Made by a program: the position numbers and the translations under genes. The notes below the pieces were generated by a model. That model worked only from the letters and a program-made list of their open reading frames with translations, was not told the origin of the DNA and made no database searches. Positions 35,345 through 46,800 of a stretch of DNA of 64,000 bases are shown here, piece by piece. Origin of the DNA: Schistosoma mansoni (Eukaryota > Platyhelminthes > Trematoda > Strigeidida > Schistosomatidae); the NCBI RefSeq assembly GCF_000237925.1, contig NC_031498.1, positions 5,006,229 through 5,070,228 on the forward strand, in the 5' to 3' direction. Position 1 is the stretch's first letter; the number at the start of each line of letters is the position of its first letter.

Positions 35345-35530
35345 TTTCATAGTTGAAATCATGAGTCAATTGAAGCTAGACCACCATGGAAAACCTGGAA
35401 GCACTAGACGACCGTTTCGTCCTATTATGGGACTCCTCAGCAGTGCGCATCCACGTTCCCACCTCATGAGATTCGAACCCAGGACCTACCAGTCTCGTGC
35501 CAGAGCACTTATCCGATAGACCACCATTAC
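35345..35530 (+). mobile_element. Family B left part with tRNA-like segment
   Basis: Terminal block, hammerhead (minus strand) and antisense tRNA-like head with GATTCGAACCCAGGACCTAC, ending near GATAGACCACC. The right half is missing. Confidence 0.75.
35401..35446 (-). ncRNA. Hammerhead ribozyme, intact core (family B)
   Basis: Minus strand: stem I GCACTG/TAGTGC (one G-T wobble), core CTGAGGA, stem II GTCC/GGAC around CATAATA, GAAAC, short stem III, GTC triplet at 35409-35407. The core is complete. The stem I sequence differs from SM-alpha, so this is a separate ribozyme lineage in the window. Confidence 0.8.
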
Positions 35531-35699
35531 AGAGATTAATTCACTGTTGAAATTTGTCATTATTAGTAAGGGTTTAAATCATCCAGTTGTTAATATCCAA
35601 GATTGATATTTGGTCAATTATAATTAGTATGAGTGCATTCTGTTCTGATTTCTTCGATTATTGTATCAAAAGGCACTGTGTTTCGTACAAACAATAATA

Positions 35700-35775
35700 G
35701 AATTGAGATAAATTCAGCTGACTAGTCCCATAAAGGATGGAACCCACGTCTTGGATTCCACTGTTAGACACAATA
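35700..35775 (+). mobile_element. Decayed SM-alpha hammerhead fragment
   Basis: CTGACTAGTCCCATAAAGGATGG-like core with loss of an invariant G, followed by TTGGATTCCACTG. Inactive remnant. Confidence 0.55.
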
Positions 35776-36444
35776 CATCTATTCTATAAATCTTCAATCA
35801 CTTTTCTCCAGAGATTGACTACAGTTAGTGAAGCTCTGAAAATGAGACAGGAATGAATGACTGTTTCATGCATACTATTTTTGAACCTCATACTGGTAAC
35901 CCCCTAGGTTTACAGAAATTTTCGGATGCTTAGGTGAACTCGCTCAAAGTGTTCAACGGTTAGAATCATTTGTTCAACTATACGTTATCAACTTCAATCA
36001 ATATAGGATATCCTCCAATTTCATGTCTCGTTTATAATTTTTCACTCGTCTCTTGACGCTGAGATGGTATGTATGGACAGACACGTGATATATCTATACT
36101 CCCCATTCCTAGTCTACCCTTTAAGAAATGACGAAAATCACTTTTATCACAATGATATGGTCATTACTGAAAGGGTCAATTAATCCAATAAAGCGTTGGA
36201 TATTTCTTTTGCTTTCATTTTTACTACCCTACATAGTTTCACAATATCGTTCCTTATTATCGCTAAAAGTCTTTCAATGAACACAATACTAACAAACTTC
36301 TAAATCTGACAATTGCACTGGCATATTTTATAAATTAGATAAATTGATTTTCAATAACAGAGAAACACTGGCATCATCTGAAATTGGGGTTCAACTGAAC
36401 TATCCTGTAGGTCGACATCACAAATTAATTTTCAGTAGAATTTC

Positions 36445-36550
36445 ACAAGCTGAGGAGTCCCATAATAGGACGAAACGGTCGTCCAGTGCTCCAAGGTTTT
36501 CGATGGTGATCTATCTTCAATTGACCCATGATTTCAACTATGAAAATTTC
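36445..36550 (+). mobile_element. Family B right end with hammerhead core lacking stem I
   Basis: CTGAGGAGTCC, GGACGAAACGG and GTCCAGTGC are intact (36450-36491), but the upstream strand of stem I is replaced by unrelated sequence (TTTCACAAG). Self-cleavage in cis is therefore unlikely. It continues into the terminal block ending TTTCAACTATGAAAA. Confidence 0.65.
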
Positions 36551-37381
36551 ACAAGCGTTTATCTCAAAGTATCTAATGAAATTACCTCTTTGATTTTTAT
36601 TGTTAATATGGATTATTAAACTGAAGTAAGGATGATACATTTAGCTTAGGAATGTTTGTATATCTCCTTCATATTTATACACAAAACTATGATTTGAAAT
36701 CATCAAATATCCATATCCTAATTTCTGGATAGTTAATGATTAATGGACAAAAATTTGGTTACAATAAAAATATATTGCTAATTTTTAATTAGTTAAAAAA
36801 TGAAAATTTTATGCATTTGTTTCCGGTTGATGTGGAGTTTTTTTTCCTCTGAACTGAATGATTTTGTCTTGGAGCTTTCCTTTTTCTTCTGAACAAAATC
36901 ATCAGCACAAACTATAGGTAGAAATAGTGTTTTCGAATTTTTCCATATATATGACACACAGCTTGTCCTGTCAATTTCCAACACTTCACTTCTATCTGAA
37001 GTTTGTGCTGATATTGTCCAGAAGAACAAGGAAAGCTTCACGACTAAACCATCTAGCTCAGAAAGCAAAAACTTCACCTAGATCATTCATATGAGCTTCA
37101 AATCTTCGCCACCATTTGTTTTTTAGATAATATGAAAAAAATTTAGTTGAGAGATAACACTGAATATTGTACATAACCATTCTGTGCTATTATCAATATT
37201 ATTGTAATTTTAGCTTCATAAGTGAATCAACTATTTATCCTTTCATATTTGCTCAACGATTAAATTCATTTTTATTGATTGTGTAACATAATCACAGATA
37301 GTATTCATTTTATTGTTTGCACCACAAAAAAGATTGACCCGATATTGTTACGAAACATCAGAAAGACAATTTTTCTACTCA

Positions 37382-37585
37382 TTAGAAGGGGTTTATGTGG
37401 AGATTTTAGTAAGTTTTTTTATATAGTTGAGATCATGAATCAATTGGAGCTAGACCACCATGGAAAACCTGGAAGCACTGGATGGCCGTCTCGTTCTATT
37501 GTGGGACTCCACAACAGTGCGCATCCACGATCCCATCTCACGGGATTCGAACCCAGAACCTATCAATCTCGCGCGCAAGCAATTA
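37382..37585 (+). mobile_element. Family B left part
   Basis: Includes the outer terminal segment (AGAAGGGGTTTATGTGGAGA), terminal block, a mutated hammerhead (CGTTCTATTG and CTCCACAACAG in place of the consensus) and the antisense B-box region GGGATTCGAACCCAGAACC. Confidence 0.7.
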
Positions 37586-37937
37586 ACGAAAAATTATATT
37601 TATTATAAACTTTCAATCTAATACTCAATTAATTTAAAACTATCAAGTTCAACTTAGGCATTGATACCTATATTAACTATTTTGATTCATTCCCTAATTG
37701 AAAAGGGGAAAATTTTATCTCTACAGTGTCATATGATCGAATCCATTTGGACTTTATTCAAATAAATGAATGTAAACTATTTTTTTAATAGTGTGAATAT
37801 ACAGCATACCCCAAATTCGTTTTTTTCTTTCTAAATTTCTATTCTGATTAGATTTAGTTCATATGGTTCTGATAAAATCATTTATTGCATTTAAAAAAAG
37901 GGTTACACTTATATAATGCGATTCGTTTTATCCTTAT

Positions 37938-37977
37938 ACACACACACACTCTCTCTCTATATATATATATATATAAG
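37938..37977 (+). repeat. Compound microsatellite (AC)n(TC)n(TA)n
   Basis: Consecutive runs of ACACAC, TCTCTC and TATATA over about 40 bp. Confidence 0.9.
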
Positions 37978-38144
37978 TATGTTTTCTCAAAGGTATCATG
38001 GGTGTTTGTTAACACTAACATATCATTTTTATGATAATTTCACTGTATCTCATCAGGGACTTATTAATTTTCTGTACAAATTTTGCTTACTTATAAGTAG
38101 TATTATAAATAAGTATTGTTTATTATCAGTAAGAGGTCGTGGAG

Positions 38145-38428
38145 ATTGTTGAATTTCATTGAAATCATAAATAGATCCATGTTAGACAGCCATTAAAAAC
38201 CTGAAAGCGCTGAACAGTTGTTTCATCCTAGTGCGGAGCTCCCCAGTAGTCGTCTAGAGGTTAAGCGTCTGTGTGAGGCCGAAGGTCCGTAGTTCGAATA
38301 ATGCATGTGGGATCGTGGATGCGTACTTCTGAAAGTGCCATACTAGGATGAAACGGCTGTCTAGTGCTTCCTAATTCTCAATGGTGGTTTAACTTAGATC
38401 GGTTTATGATTTCAATTAAATTCAACCT
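38145..38428. mobile_element. Family B element, diverged, both ends
   Basis: Inverted ends (TTAGACAGCCATTAAAAACC at the left; TCAATGGTGGTTTAAC at the right) flank a plus-strand tRNA-like segment (GTCTAGAGGTTAAGCGTC, TAGTTCGAATAATGC). Both hammerhead regions are decayed. Confidence 0.6.
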
Positions 38429-38429
38429 C

Positions 38430-39235
38430 AAACTGAGAGGTTGATCTCTTTTATTTTATGGTATGATGCGGTTTGGTTTGCCTGAATATAAGCTACTTCT
38501 GTCTTAAGTGCAAAAACAGTGGAGGCCAGTTACTGATTCCTAAACTCAGCATTCAGGGCAGAGAGATCACTAGAGAATCGTAAATCAGTTACGAATCGGT
38601 CGTTGACTCAAGGTTATTGGTACTGAACGGATCCCGATTGGTGTTTCGGTTACGCGATCTCTGACAGCGGATCATAAGATATAAAATTTCACGATAAGAC
38701 TAACTTCACTTATTGATTGCTAGACTGGCTTTTCGGTTTCTTTTATAACGTGTTGTCTCATTAGAAGTCATTTTTCGTCAAGGTGACATTTATTTAAGTT
38801 TGTTGAGATCCTAGATAAATGACCTCTATTTTCTTCCAAACAGTAAATAACTATTAGAGGTTACACAGAAGGATTTTATTTAGTTTTCAAATATATTTCA
38901 TAATGATATGATGAAATTATTAAGGATGATTTCCTATAAATCAAATCTAATCGTCGTACCATTCGAAAGTCGCTGAATTTGGTAATTATTAGTCATTACT
39001 GGACATTGAAATCTAATAAGGAACTTTAGTTAGAAACATTACAGTATCCATTGACATATCTCTATTTAGTACAATAGTTTTGAAGCAACCTTATTAATAG
39101 TTAGTAACTAAAATTTATTTTCAAGAAATATGTTTTATCCCAATGTAAAACACTAACAGTTGACACTTTTTAATCCTACAACATTATGATTCACTTATTA
39201 ATGATTGTACTGTATTCAGTAATTATAAATTATGA
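38430..39235. other. Non-coding stretch
   Basis: No gene or recognised repeat. Confidence 0.45.
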
Positions 39236-39239
39236 TAGG

Positions 39240-39945
39240 GTTAAATTCACTTAGTATTGTTTGTTTGTATCTTCCCATTGATGTTTAGGACTGCAACTGG
39301 TTAGTCTCTAATTAGCATTTAAGAATACTGTGTGTATTGCCTCGATATAGCCGCAATTCATAAGCATTATAAGCAGTGATGGATAGTGGCTAGCAGTGGA
39401 ATCCAGTTTGACGCGCGTTTCGTCCTATTCGGAACGCGTCAGCTGGATGTACCTGCATCAATTCATCTTTGTTTATAATGCTTGTGAATTAAGGCTATAT
39501 CGAGGCAATACGCATAGTATGCACATATGCCAATTAGAGACTGACCAGTTGCAGTCCTAACACATCGATGGGAAGATTCAAACAAACAATACTAATTGAA
39601 TTTAAACTTCACCCCATCGCACAAGCAAGTGGCTATCAGGACTCAGTAGATGAGTGGATAACGTGATGGCATTTGAGGCGAACGGTACTGGTTCCGAGTC
39701 TCAGAGTGAACATCAACTCTGAGATGTAGGTACATCGAGCTGACGCGTTCCGAATAGGACGAAACGCGCGTCAAACTGGATTCCACTGCTAGCCACTATC
39801 CATCACTGCTTATAATGCTTGTGAATTGCGGCTATATCGAGGCAATACTCACAGTATGCACGTATGCCGATAAGAGACTGATCAATTTCAATCCTAAACA
39901 TCAATGGGAAGATTCAAACAAAACAATACTAAGTGAATTTAAAAA
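39240..39945. mobile_element. Cluster of three SM-alpha SINE pieces
   Basis: A minus copy with 3' part and hammerhead (39240-39455), a plus 3' part (39470-39600), and a nearly complete plus copy (39603-39945) with tRNA-like head, hammerhead region and 3' tail. The hammerheads carry CTGACGCG and three extra A after the cleavage triplet, the same variant as at 34640, which marks a shared, probably inactive subfamily. Confidence 0.8.
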
Positions 39946-39949
39946 ATAT

Positions 39950-40890
39950 ATTTACTATTAATATTTTTGTAAGTTAAGATCAATAAAAAACATATATTAT
40001 ATATCCTACAACGATGGAGATTGTTGGACACCATGTATCCTCCCGCTTATCAAAAACAATGGGGAAGTAATAACTGTAACTCAGTATTGCTTTTTCGCAT
40101 TATTATTGTAAATAATTCTGAAACGACAACAATATATACTTCAACAGAATGAAATAAAGCCCATATAATATATATTCAATAGATCATACTACTCATGAGT
40201 AACTAATATTTTATGACACAATATTTTGACCAGCATTCAGTTGATTAACTCAATGCCAGCTCTCATTTTTATTTAGTATTTTTATTCATTTATTATTAGC
40301 TTTATTCAACATCATACTTTTGGTATAATATAAAATTCTTAGCACAAAGTATTTCAACAAGTTTCCGTTTCTTACTTCTTCGTCGATCCTGACGATAAAT
40401 ATTGAGTGGTCAATTTTAGCATTCCAGTCAATCGACATCTAAATAATATACATTCTTTTCCCTGTATATTACCAACATCCACAATATCTCTGATTGAGCG
40501 CTTTGTAACTTGTACAACGAAAGGTTGCACACTTTTCAGAAACGCACCTGAATAGGTTATGCAAATAATAGCCATAACGATATATTAAAACAAAATTAGA
40601 TAACTTGTTGAAATATCTAGATGGCAGGAGCAGGTAGCCCAGATGTTCAAACAGGCAGCCGAATTCCCTTGTCCAAACTAAACTTATCATTTTCCTCTTT
40701 GTTTGTACTTAACGTTGATATACGTGCATATAAATTACTGTGAATAATAAATGTCAGTTCTAAAAGAAAATTGTCTAATTTGTAGTAGGCATCATTTTAG
40801 TATATTGAAGAAATTTCTCCTGAATTATAAGTATTGTGTTTACTGAGCTGGATTATTTTTCTAGTGAAGATTTCGTTTTATTTCTAGCTG
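39950..40890. other. Non-coding stretch
   Basis: AT-rich. No supported gene. Short minus-strand frames at 40372-40690 have no motifs. Confidence 0.45.
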
Positions 40891-40894
40891 ATGT

Positions 40895-41025
40895 TCACGG
40901 CTCCGCACTTAGGATGGGAGCTTCTGAGGAGCCCCAAACTACGATGAAACGGACGTCCGTTTCTTCAAGGTTTTCAATGGTGGTTTAACATAAAGTTTGT
41001 GATTTCAGTGAAATTCAACAAGTCT
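40895..41025 (+). mobile_element. Family B right end, decayed
   Basis: GGAGCTTCTGAGGAGCCCC, GATGAAACGGACGTCCG and the terminal block (GGTTTTCAATGGTGGTTTAA) are recognisable. The hammerhead is degenerate. Confidence 0.6.
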
Positions 41026-41744
41026 TTCTCGTTTTAAGCTTGTATCGATAATGTTGTCTAGAAAGAGAAGGAAATTTCTGCAGTTAAATTATTTAGTTCA
41101 GAGAAAAAAATATCTTCATGATCATCCTACTGAACTACGAATCACACTTGTTTTCTCACAGTTGTCTAAAAGACAACTAAAGTTATGTACAATCACGTTT
41201 AAATTTTGGACTACTATTTCAAAAAAACATTGTGTGATTTGTAAAGTTATTAATCTATCATATCAAGGTTTTTCAATTATTGCGTCATAAAAAGTTAACA
41301 AATAAGTTGTTGTGCTCACTAGTGACTGGCTCCATGAGGTATTTCCTGGAGTTCTAGTGAGAAGCAGTAACCAGTGGAGTTCAACCAGGTCTGTTGGGAG
41401 ATATCAACTCACTGATGAGATTGGTGAATTTTAATATCTCACGTTTTTTGACTTGACTGCTCGTCAGCTTTTATTATAAACTTTAGGCTATCTTGGATCC
41501 AACAAAGTTCCTGGTCAGATTGTATTTATATTCATAATATCGGATATATGATATGTAAGAAGTATTTTATGACCATTTAGAATTCATTTGCAATATTCAG
41601 AACGTCGTTATTTCGGATTTATGTTTATTTGTTATCCCTATACTCTTAATTTATCAACTCGTCACTCAGATAAGCCCGGATTTTATCAAATAACTTTAAT
41701 AACCAAGTAAAATAACCAGACTTATTTTGTTAAAGTTGGATAAT

Positions 41745-41830
41745 GGAAACCTAGACTCGCGTTTCATTCTATTTGAAACTCGTCAGCTATATATGCCTAT
41801 TGCATCCCAGTGTTGATGTTCACATTGAGT
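41745..41830 (-). mobile_element. SM-alpha fragment with altered stem II
   Basis: On the minus strand the core CTGACGA and GAAAC and the GTC triplet are kept, but stem II is GTTT/GAAT instead of GTCC/GGAC, which still pairs using G-T wobbles. Confidence 0.6.
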
Positions 41831-41839
41831 CAGTTAGCA

Positions 41840-42335
41840 CAGGATGTGATATATCCTAACGAAGACATAAGTACGGGTAACTTCCGGGACCTATTAATGG
41901 ACTATTATATATATATTCTTATTGTTTAACTATTGNNNNNNNNNNNNNNNNNNNNNNNNNNNNNNNNNNNNNNNNNNNNNNNNNNNNNNNNNNNNNNNNN
42001 NNNNNNNNNNNNNNNNNNNNNNNNNNNNNNNNNNNNNNNNNNNNNNNNNNNNNNNNNNNNNNNNNNNNNNNNNNNNNNNNNNNNNNNNNNNNNNNNNNNN
42101 NNNNNNNNNNNNNNNNNNNNNNNNNNNNNNNNNNNCCCGAGTATGCTTGAAATAGATGATTTGCATGACAGTTGTAATTGGTGTTTTGGACTCAACTGGA
42201 AGAACTAGGGTAGACTGCTCATACCGGTTGAACGTCATTGCTTTGGTACAGTGCTAAGATTAGACAAGTCGTATTCCGATTAGTGGATAAATCATGTGAT
42301 AAAAAGCCGGGCATAAAACCACAACAAATCGGGAA
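41840..42335 (-). repeat. Dispersed repeat family C, copy 4, containing a gap
   Basis: Left flank (GATATATCCTAACGAAGACA) and right flank (GGACTCAACTGGAAGAACTA, CCGGTTGAACGTCATTGCTT) are complements of the right and left ends of family C. The middle is lost in the 200-N gap. Confidence 0.55.
41936..42135. other. Assembly gap, 200 N
   Basis: Exactly 200 N inside repeat family C. Confidence 0.99.
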
Positions 42336-42339
42336 CGGC

Positions 42340-43840
42340 CTATTTTTTTAAAAATTCATAACCAGATGCACAAATATCAGTAGAAACTGATTGCTTACAT
42401 TCTTTAACATCAACAACGAAAATAATACAAGCCTTCACAAACATATTTACTTTGCTTTCTATCTTGGTATTTTTAAAAATAGTTTTTAAATCATTTTTAA
42501 AAGTGAACTGCTAACATTATTTCTGACAAGTCTAAAGACTGTTTAGGAATATATCTCCATCAATATAGATAGATAAATCATCTTTGACCCAAATTATGGG
42601 CAAAATAAAGACGAGTATTGAAGAAAATCCCATTTTTTTCAACTTAGTATACGTTTTGACGGTTAAAATAAAGAAAAAGATAAGAACAACAATAAAAGTA
42701 GAAAAAAATACGAGAAGAAAAAAGCCAAAAATAGTATAAAATTTAAGAACTCTAAGTCAAGTTACAGAAAGAACTGATAAATCACGATTATTTTTTCTAC
42801 TGTACGACAGTAGTTAACAATAGTGTAGTGAACAAAACACCGGTTGGGGACAATCGAATATATTTAGGCATCAATTACAGACTATCTCACTAAATTCTGA
42901 TAACCATGCAATGAACAGTTAATATGCAAATTAACAATCAATTGTCTCAATCTTCACTGTTCCTTCTGTAAATATCAATCCATCTTCTCTAATTTCATCG
43001 TTTATGCATTTTCCTACCAATTGCGCATTATTTCAATTTTTCCTTATCGGTCTTCTGCCAAAATACATTCTATGCCTGACCAACACCATATACTACTTAT
43101 ATGGATATAAGTAGATCACACTACAATAGTAGTCTAAATAAAAAGTGAAACTATGACGATCAGAGACAATAATTAAAAAAACATTAAGTCTACCTTATTT
43201 TTTTACGGTAGGTAAATTAAAAGTCCTGAAAAAAATAAATGATTAGATCATCTTTTATTCTGGAAAAAAAAATAATGAAAATCACAGCTTGAAGAAAATC
43301 CAAAAAATAAATAATCCACTTCAAAAATCATAGAAATTAAGGAGAATCTTTGGAAAGAAAAGTACGTGAAAAAGTACAAATTAAAATAAGCAAGACAAAA
43401 AAATCTTCGGAACTAGTTTTCTATCAGAAAATTAACTTAACCATGAAAAAGCAGAGAGAGGACTGAATAGCTGATATGTTTTAATATGCTACAACTCATG
43501 ACTTTATACAGCTATTCAGTTTTCACAAAGGTTGATACTTCCCACTTTATCAAGTTCTTTAAAATAAGTTAATAATTTGTTTCAGTCAATCTTGAATAGA
43601 AAATATACTTTAAAAATTGTATATCACATCAATGGCTACAATGGAAAAATAATGATGACAAGGAAGTGTATCAATTCAAATGATTGTAAGGAAAGAATAA
43701 TAAGGACAACACCAATGAAGAGGAAAATGAAAGTAATGAGTATTGAAACCACATAACGAATAAAATATATGTGTATAGATATTCATTAGCAAATGTTACT
43801 GAAAACCAAGATAGTAAGTAGTATAGAAACAATTGAGAAA
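42340..43840. other. A-rich non-coding stretch
   Basis: 1.5 kb of AT-rich sequence with many A runs. It lies downstream of the FAM221B-like gene. No gene seen. Confidence 0.5.
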
Positions 43841-43846
43841 TTTATT
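43841..43846 (-). terminator. Polyadenylation signal of the FAM221B-like gene
   Basis: AATAAA on the minus strand, about 50 nt after the TAA stop at 43897. Confidence 0.55.
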
Positions 43847-43896
43847 CAAACAAAATTTACTTTAGAATTATTGCAACCATCATTAATGCAGCTATT

Positions 43897-46800
43897 TTAA
43901 TCTTTCGATCCACAGATAGCAGGTGAAGTTTGTTTTTCTAGAAGACTTTGACGAGAACTTGCTGGCAAAGCATCAGCTAATGTTTGAATATTTGGATTGT
44001 CTACACCAGTCAGTGCAATTTTAGCTAATTCTGGTAATTCAGCAAACGGAATCCATCCTTCACCTAATAAAAAAGTATAAGGAATTATAAAACTTAGTGA
44101 CTCCATTGTTTTCATGAAATCAAAAATATATTTAAAACATGTGTACACACGCCTGAATATTAATTTTAGCTATAAGTCCTTTTCAGGCTATATAATACAT
44201 ATTACCTTACAGGATAACGCGTAGACGTTTCAGACTACATGTCCGGAATTCCAGTTTCAGTGAGAATATCAACAGTGAGAGGCATACAAATTCAGTCGAA
44301 ACTCATGGATAGTAAGCAATTTCATACTATATACCATTCATAGCCACAGTTTAAAAATACATATTGTCTGGAAGTCATCAACGTTAATAAGAATTCTTGA
44401 AACATATGCAGGAGATTTTCTAGAGACAGAACTGAAGTAATTTTTTGGGAGACTTATATCTAGAGCTTAGATTCTTAATATGCCAAGTATAACTTGAGCA
44501 CTCGAACGCTAGAACATTCCAAGTCGCAAATGAAAAGACAGAAGACAATTGAAAAGAATGCTACTCCAAACAGTGTCAAATATGGTATTCATAGGTTTTC
44601 AGCATTTTTTAGCATTTGTCCAATAGGGAAGCTACACATAAGGATTTTGGAATATTCTTCCAAAAAAAATGATTGGATGGCATATCTTTGGCTCTCTCTG
44701 AGCTTCTTAGAGCTTCCTCGAGTTCACCCGTGGGCCATCCTCACAAAGACTAGTGTAAGACCCTAAACCAGTCAATCGATTGGTCAATGAGCTAAAAGTA
44801 ACTTAGGACTTGGTGCAAATTTTGCGAATCAAATTTCTAAAACTATATCAAATCAGTGATTCAACCTACTAAAACATAAAAAATGTGAATCGAAATAAAG
44901 GGATAAAGTATAGGAATTTAGGAGTATAAAATTAAACTCAGGCCCAAAAGTTCATGACTGTATAGATGTGTTTCTGAAAAGACATGTCCTTCTTACTTCA
45001 GGCCATACATAGACATTTGAGATCCTAACTTCTCCAAGAGGAGACTTTTCAACTGTTCTACAAATCTCATTAACTCTCTCATCCGGAAACAGCAATGAGA
45101 CTTAAGTCCGAAAAACTGAAAAGCACAACCAAATTGTTGAGATCATCTGAAAAGTGCCTTATACGTCTTTTTCGCTCTTTATTTATGGTGTTTTCACAGT
45201 CAACACTTTACTAATTCAAAAACTGATTAAAAAAAACTATGGATTGTTAATTTTTGACATTATTCCGTGCTACAAATGATCATTGTATTATTCTATTACC
45301 TGATTGACTACTACCACTACGTTCACCCAGTGGTCATAGAAAAAGTGTATTTCCATAATTTAAAACCTTTTCGACATATTTCAGGTTTAGGAGGTCATTT
45401 TATAACTTATTTTCTTATCAGTATTAACTGTAAGTGAAAAATAAATTATGCCCAGTTCTTTTCCAAATTTGAACTGGTTAATTTAACAACTTTGTGGTTG
45501 TTTTTACGTGATTTTGGTGATGTCTTTACACAATTATTTTATTTTATGCAATGCATTTAGTAGAGCTTCAATTGTACAAGTTTCCTCGTATATTTCATTA
45601 AACAAATTTATCTAATGAACTTGGTGACATAAATATATCGGTAAAGTACCCCTTGAGAAAAGAGCTAGGACTTTTGAAAACTAATGGAGGAATCAATATT
45701 TAGTTAGATTTAATATATCCATGCTACAGCTCCCTTACAACGTAGTCAGGAACATGAACATATCATAGAATAACATCTATTAACATTGACCACTTATCTA
45801 AACTTACCAACTGGACGTCCTTCAGCTTTACGTTCCATTTCAGTTTCGAAAACCGTTTGATGCTCATGCCAGTGCTTGTCACATGCAGCGCAAAGGAAAG
45901 CTGATGAAAATCCTGAACAGTTGCATCTTTTAACTTTACATCGATAAGGAACTAAATCAGCAGCATGTTCTTCATGAGTATGCTTACACTTGCATTTAAC
46001 ACGATAAGAATTACGATCAAAATCACTGCGTCTAGCCAACCAAAACTCACCAACTTCTTCTGGTCTACTGGGAACAAACTTGAACCCTTTGCATGAGCAC
46101 CCAGTCTAGAACAAAATAAGAACATAAACTTAATAATATAAACAAGCCAGGTTATGGGAAATATTATCCTTTCTATTTTTAGATGCAAGTACTCGAATCA
46201 ATGTGTCGCAATCAATTCTTACTCAGTAGATCATTTAGTCGAATTACTTAAAATAGACTCGTGATAATTTAGATTACATAAGGCAATAGTATTCATTAAA
46301 TAGTAATATTTACTGATAAGAATAAACTAACGACAGCATTTAATCGTTATGCCGAATGACGAGGGCGAAATTCCTTGACAGATTATTGATATTGATGAAA
46401 ATATAAAATTGAGACACCTGTGTATAAATGTTGTAGTGTAAGAGACCATGACGTGGAAGTGGTTATTAATATGGATAACTGAAAATCGGGAAGAAAACAA
46501 ATATCCACTAATCACAATTCGGATTTTGGTTGTTCAGCTCGCAGTTAGATTCTTAAACATCACGAAAAGTAGATAAATGATTTCTCTGTGTGGCCAAATC
46601 TTAACGCACTGATAACATTGTTTATATTGAAAAATGGGTGGGGTTCAATAAGTATCTATAGATCTACACTTCTACTCGTTATCATAAAGAGACTTCTTTG
46701 TTTTATTCTTGTTTACTAAATGACGTAGTTGACCTACTAAATGTGAAAAATTGATATATAATCTTTTAAAATGTTACCGAACTTAACCTCTAACATTTAG

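Noticed and set aside
44494-44766. Open frame of 90 codons inside FAM221B intron 5
   Set aside because: Overlaps repeat-like sequence and shows no protein family signal.
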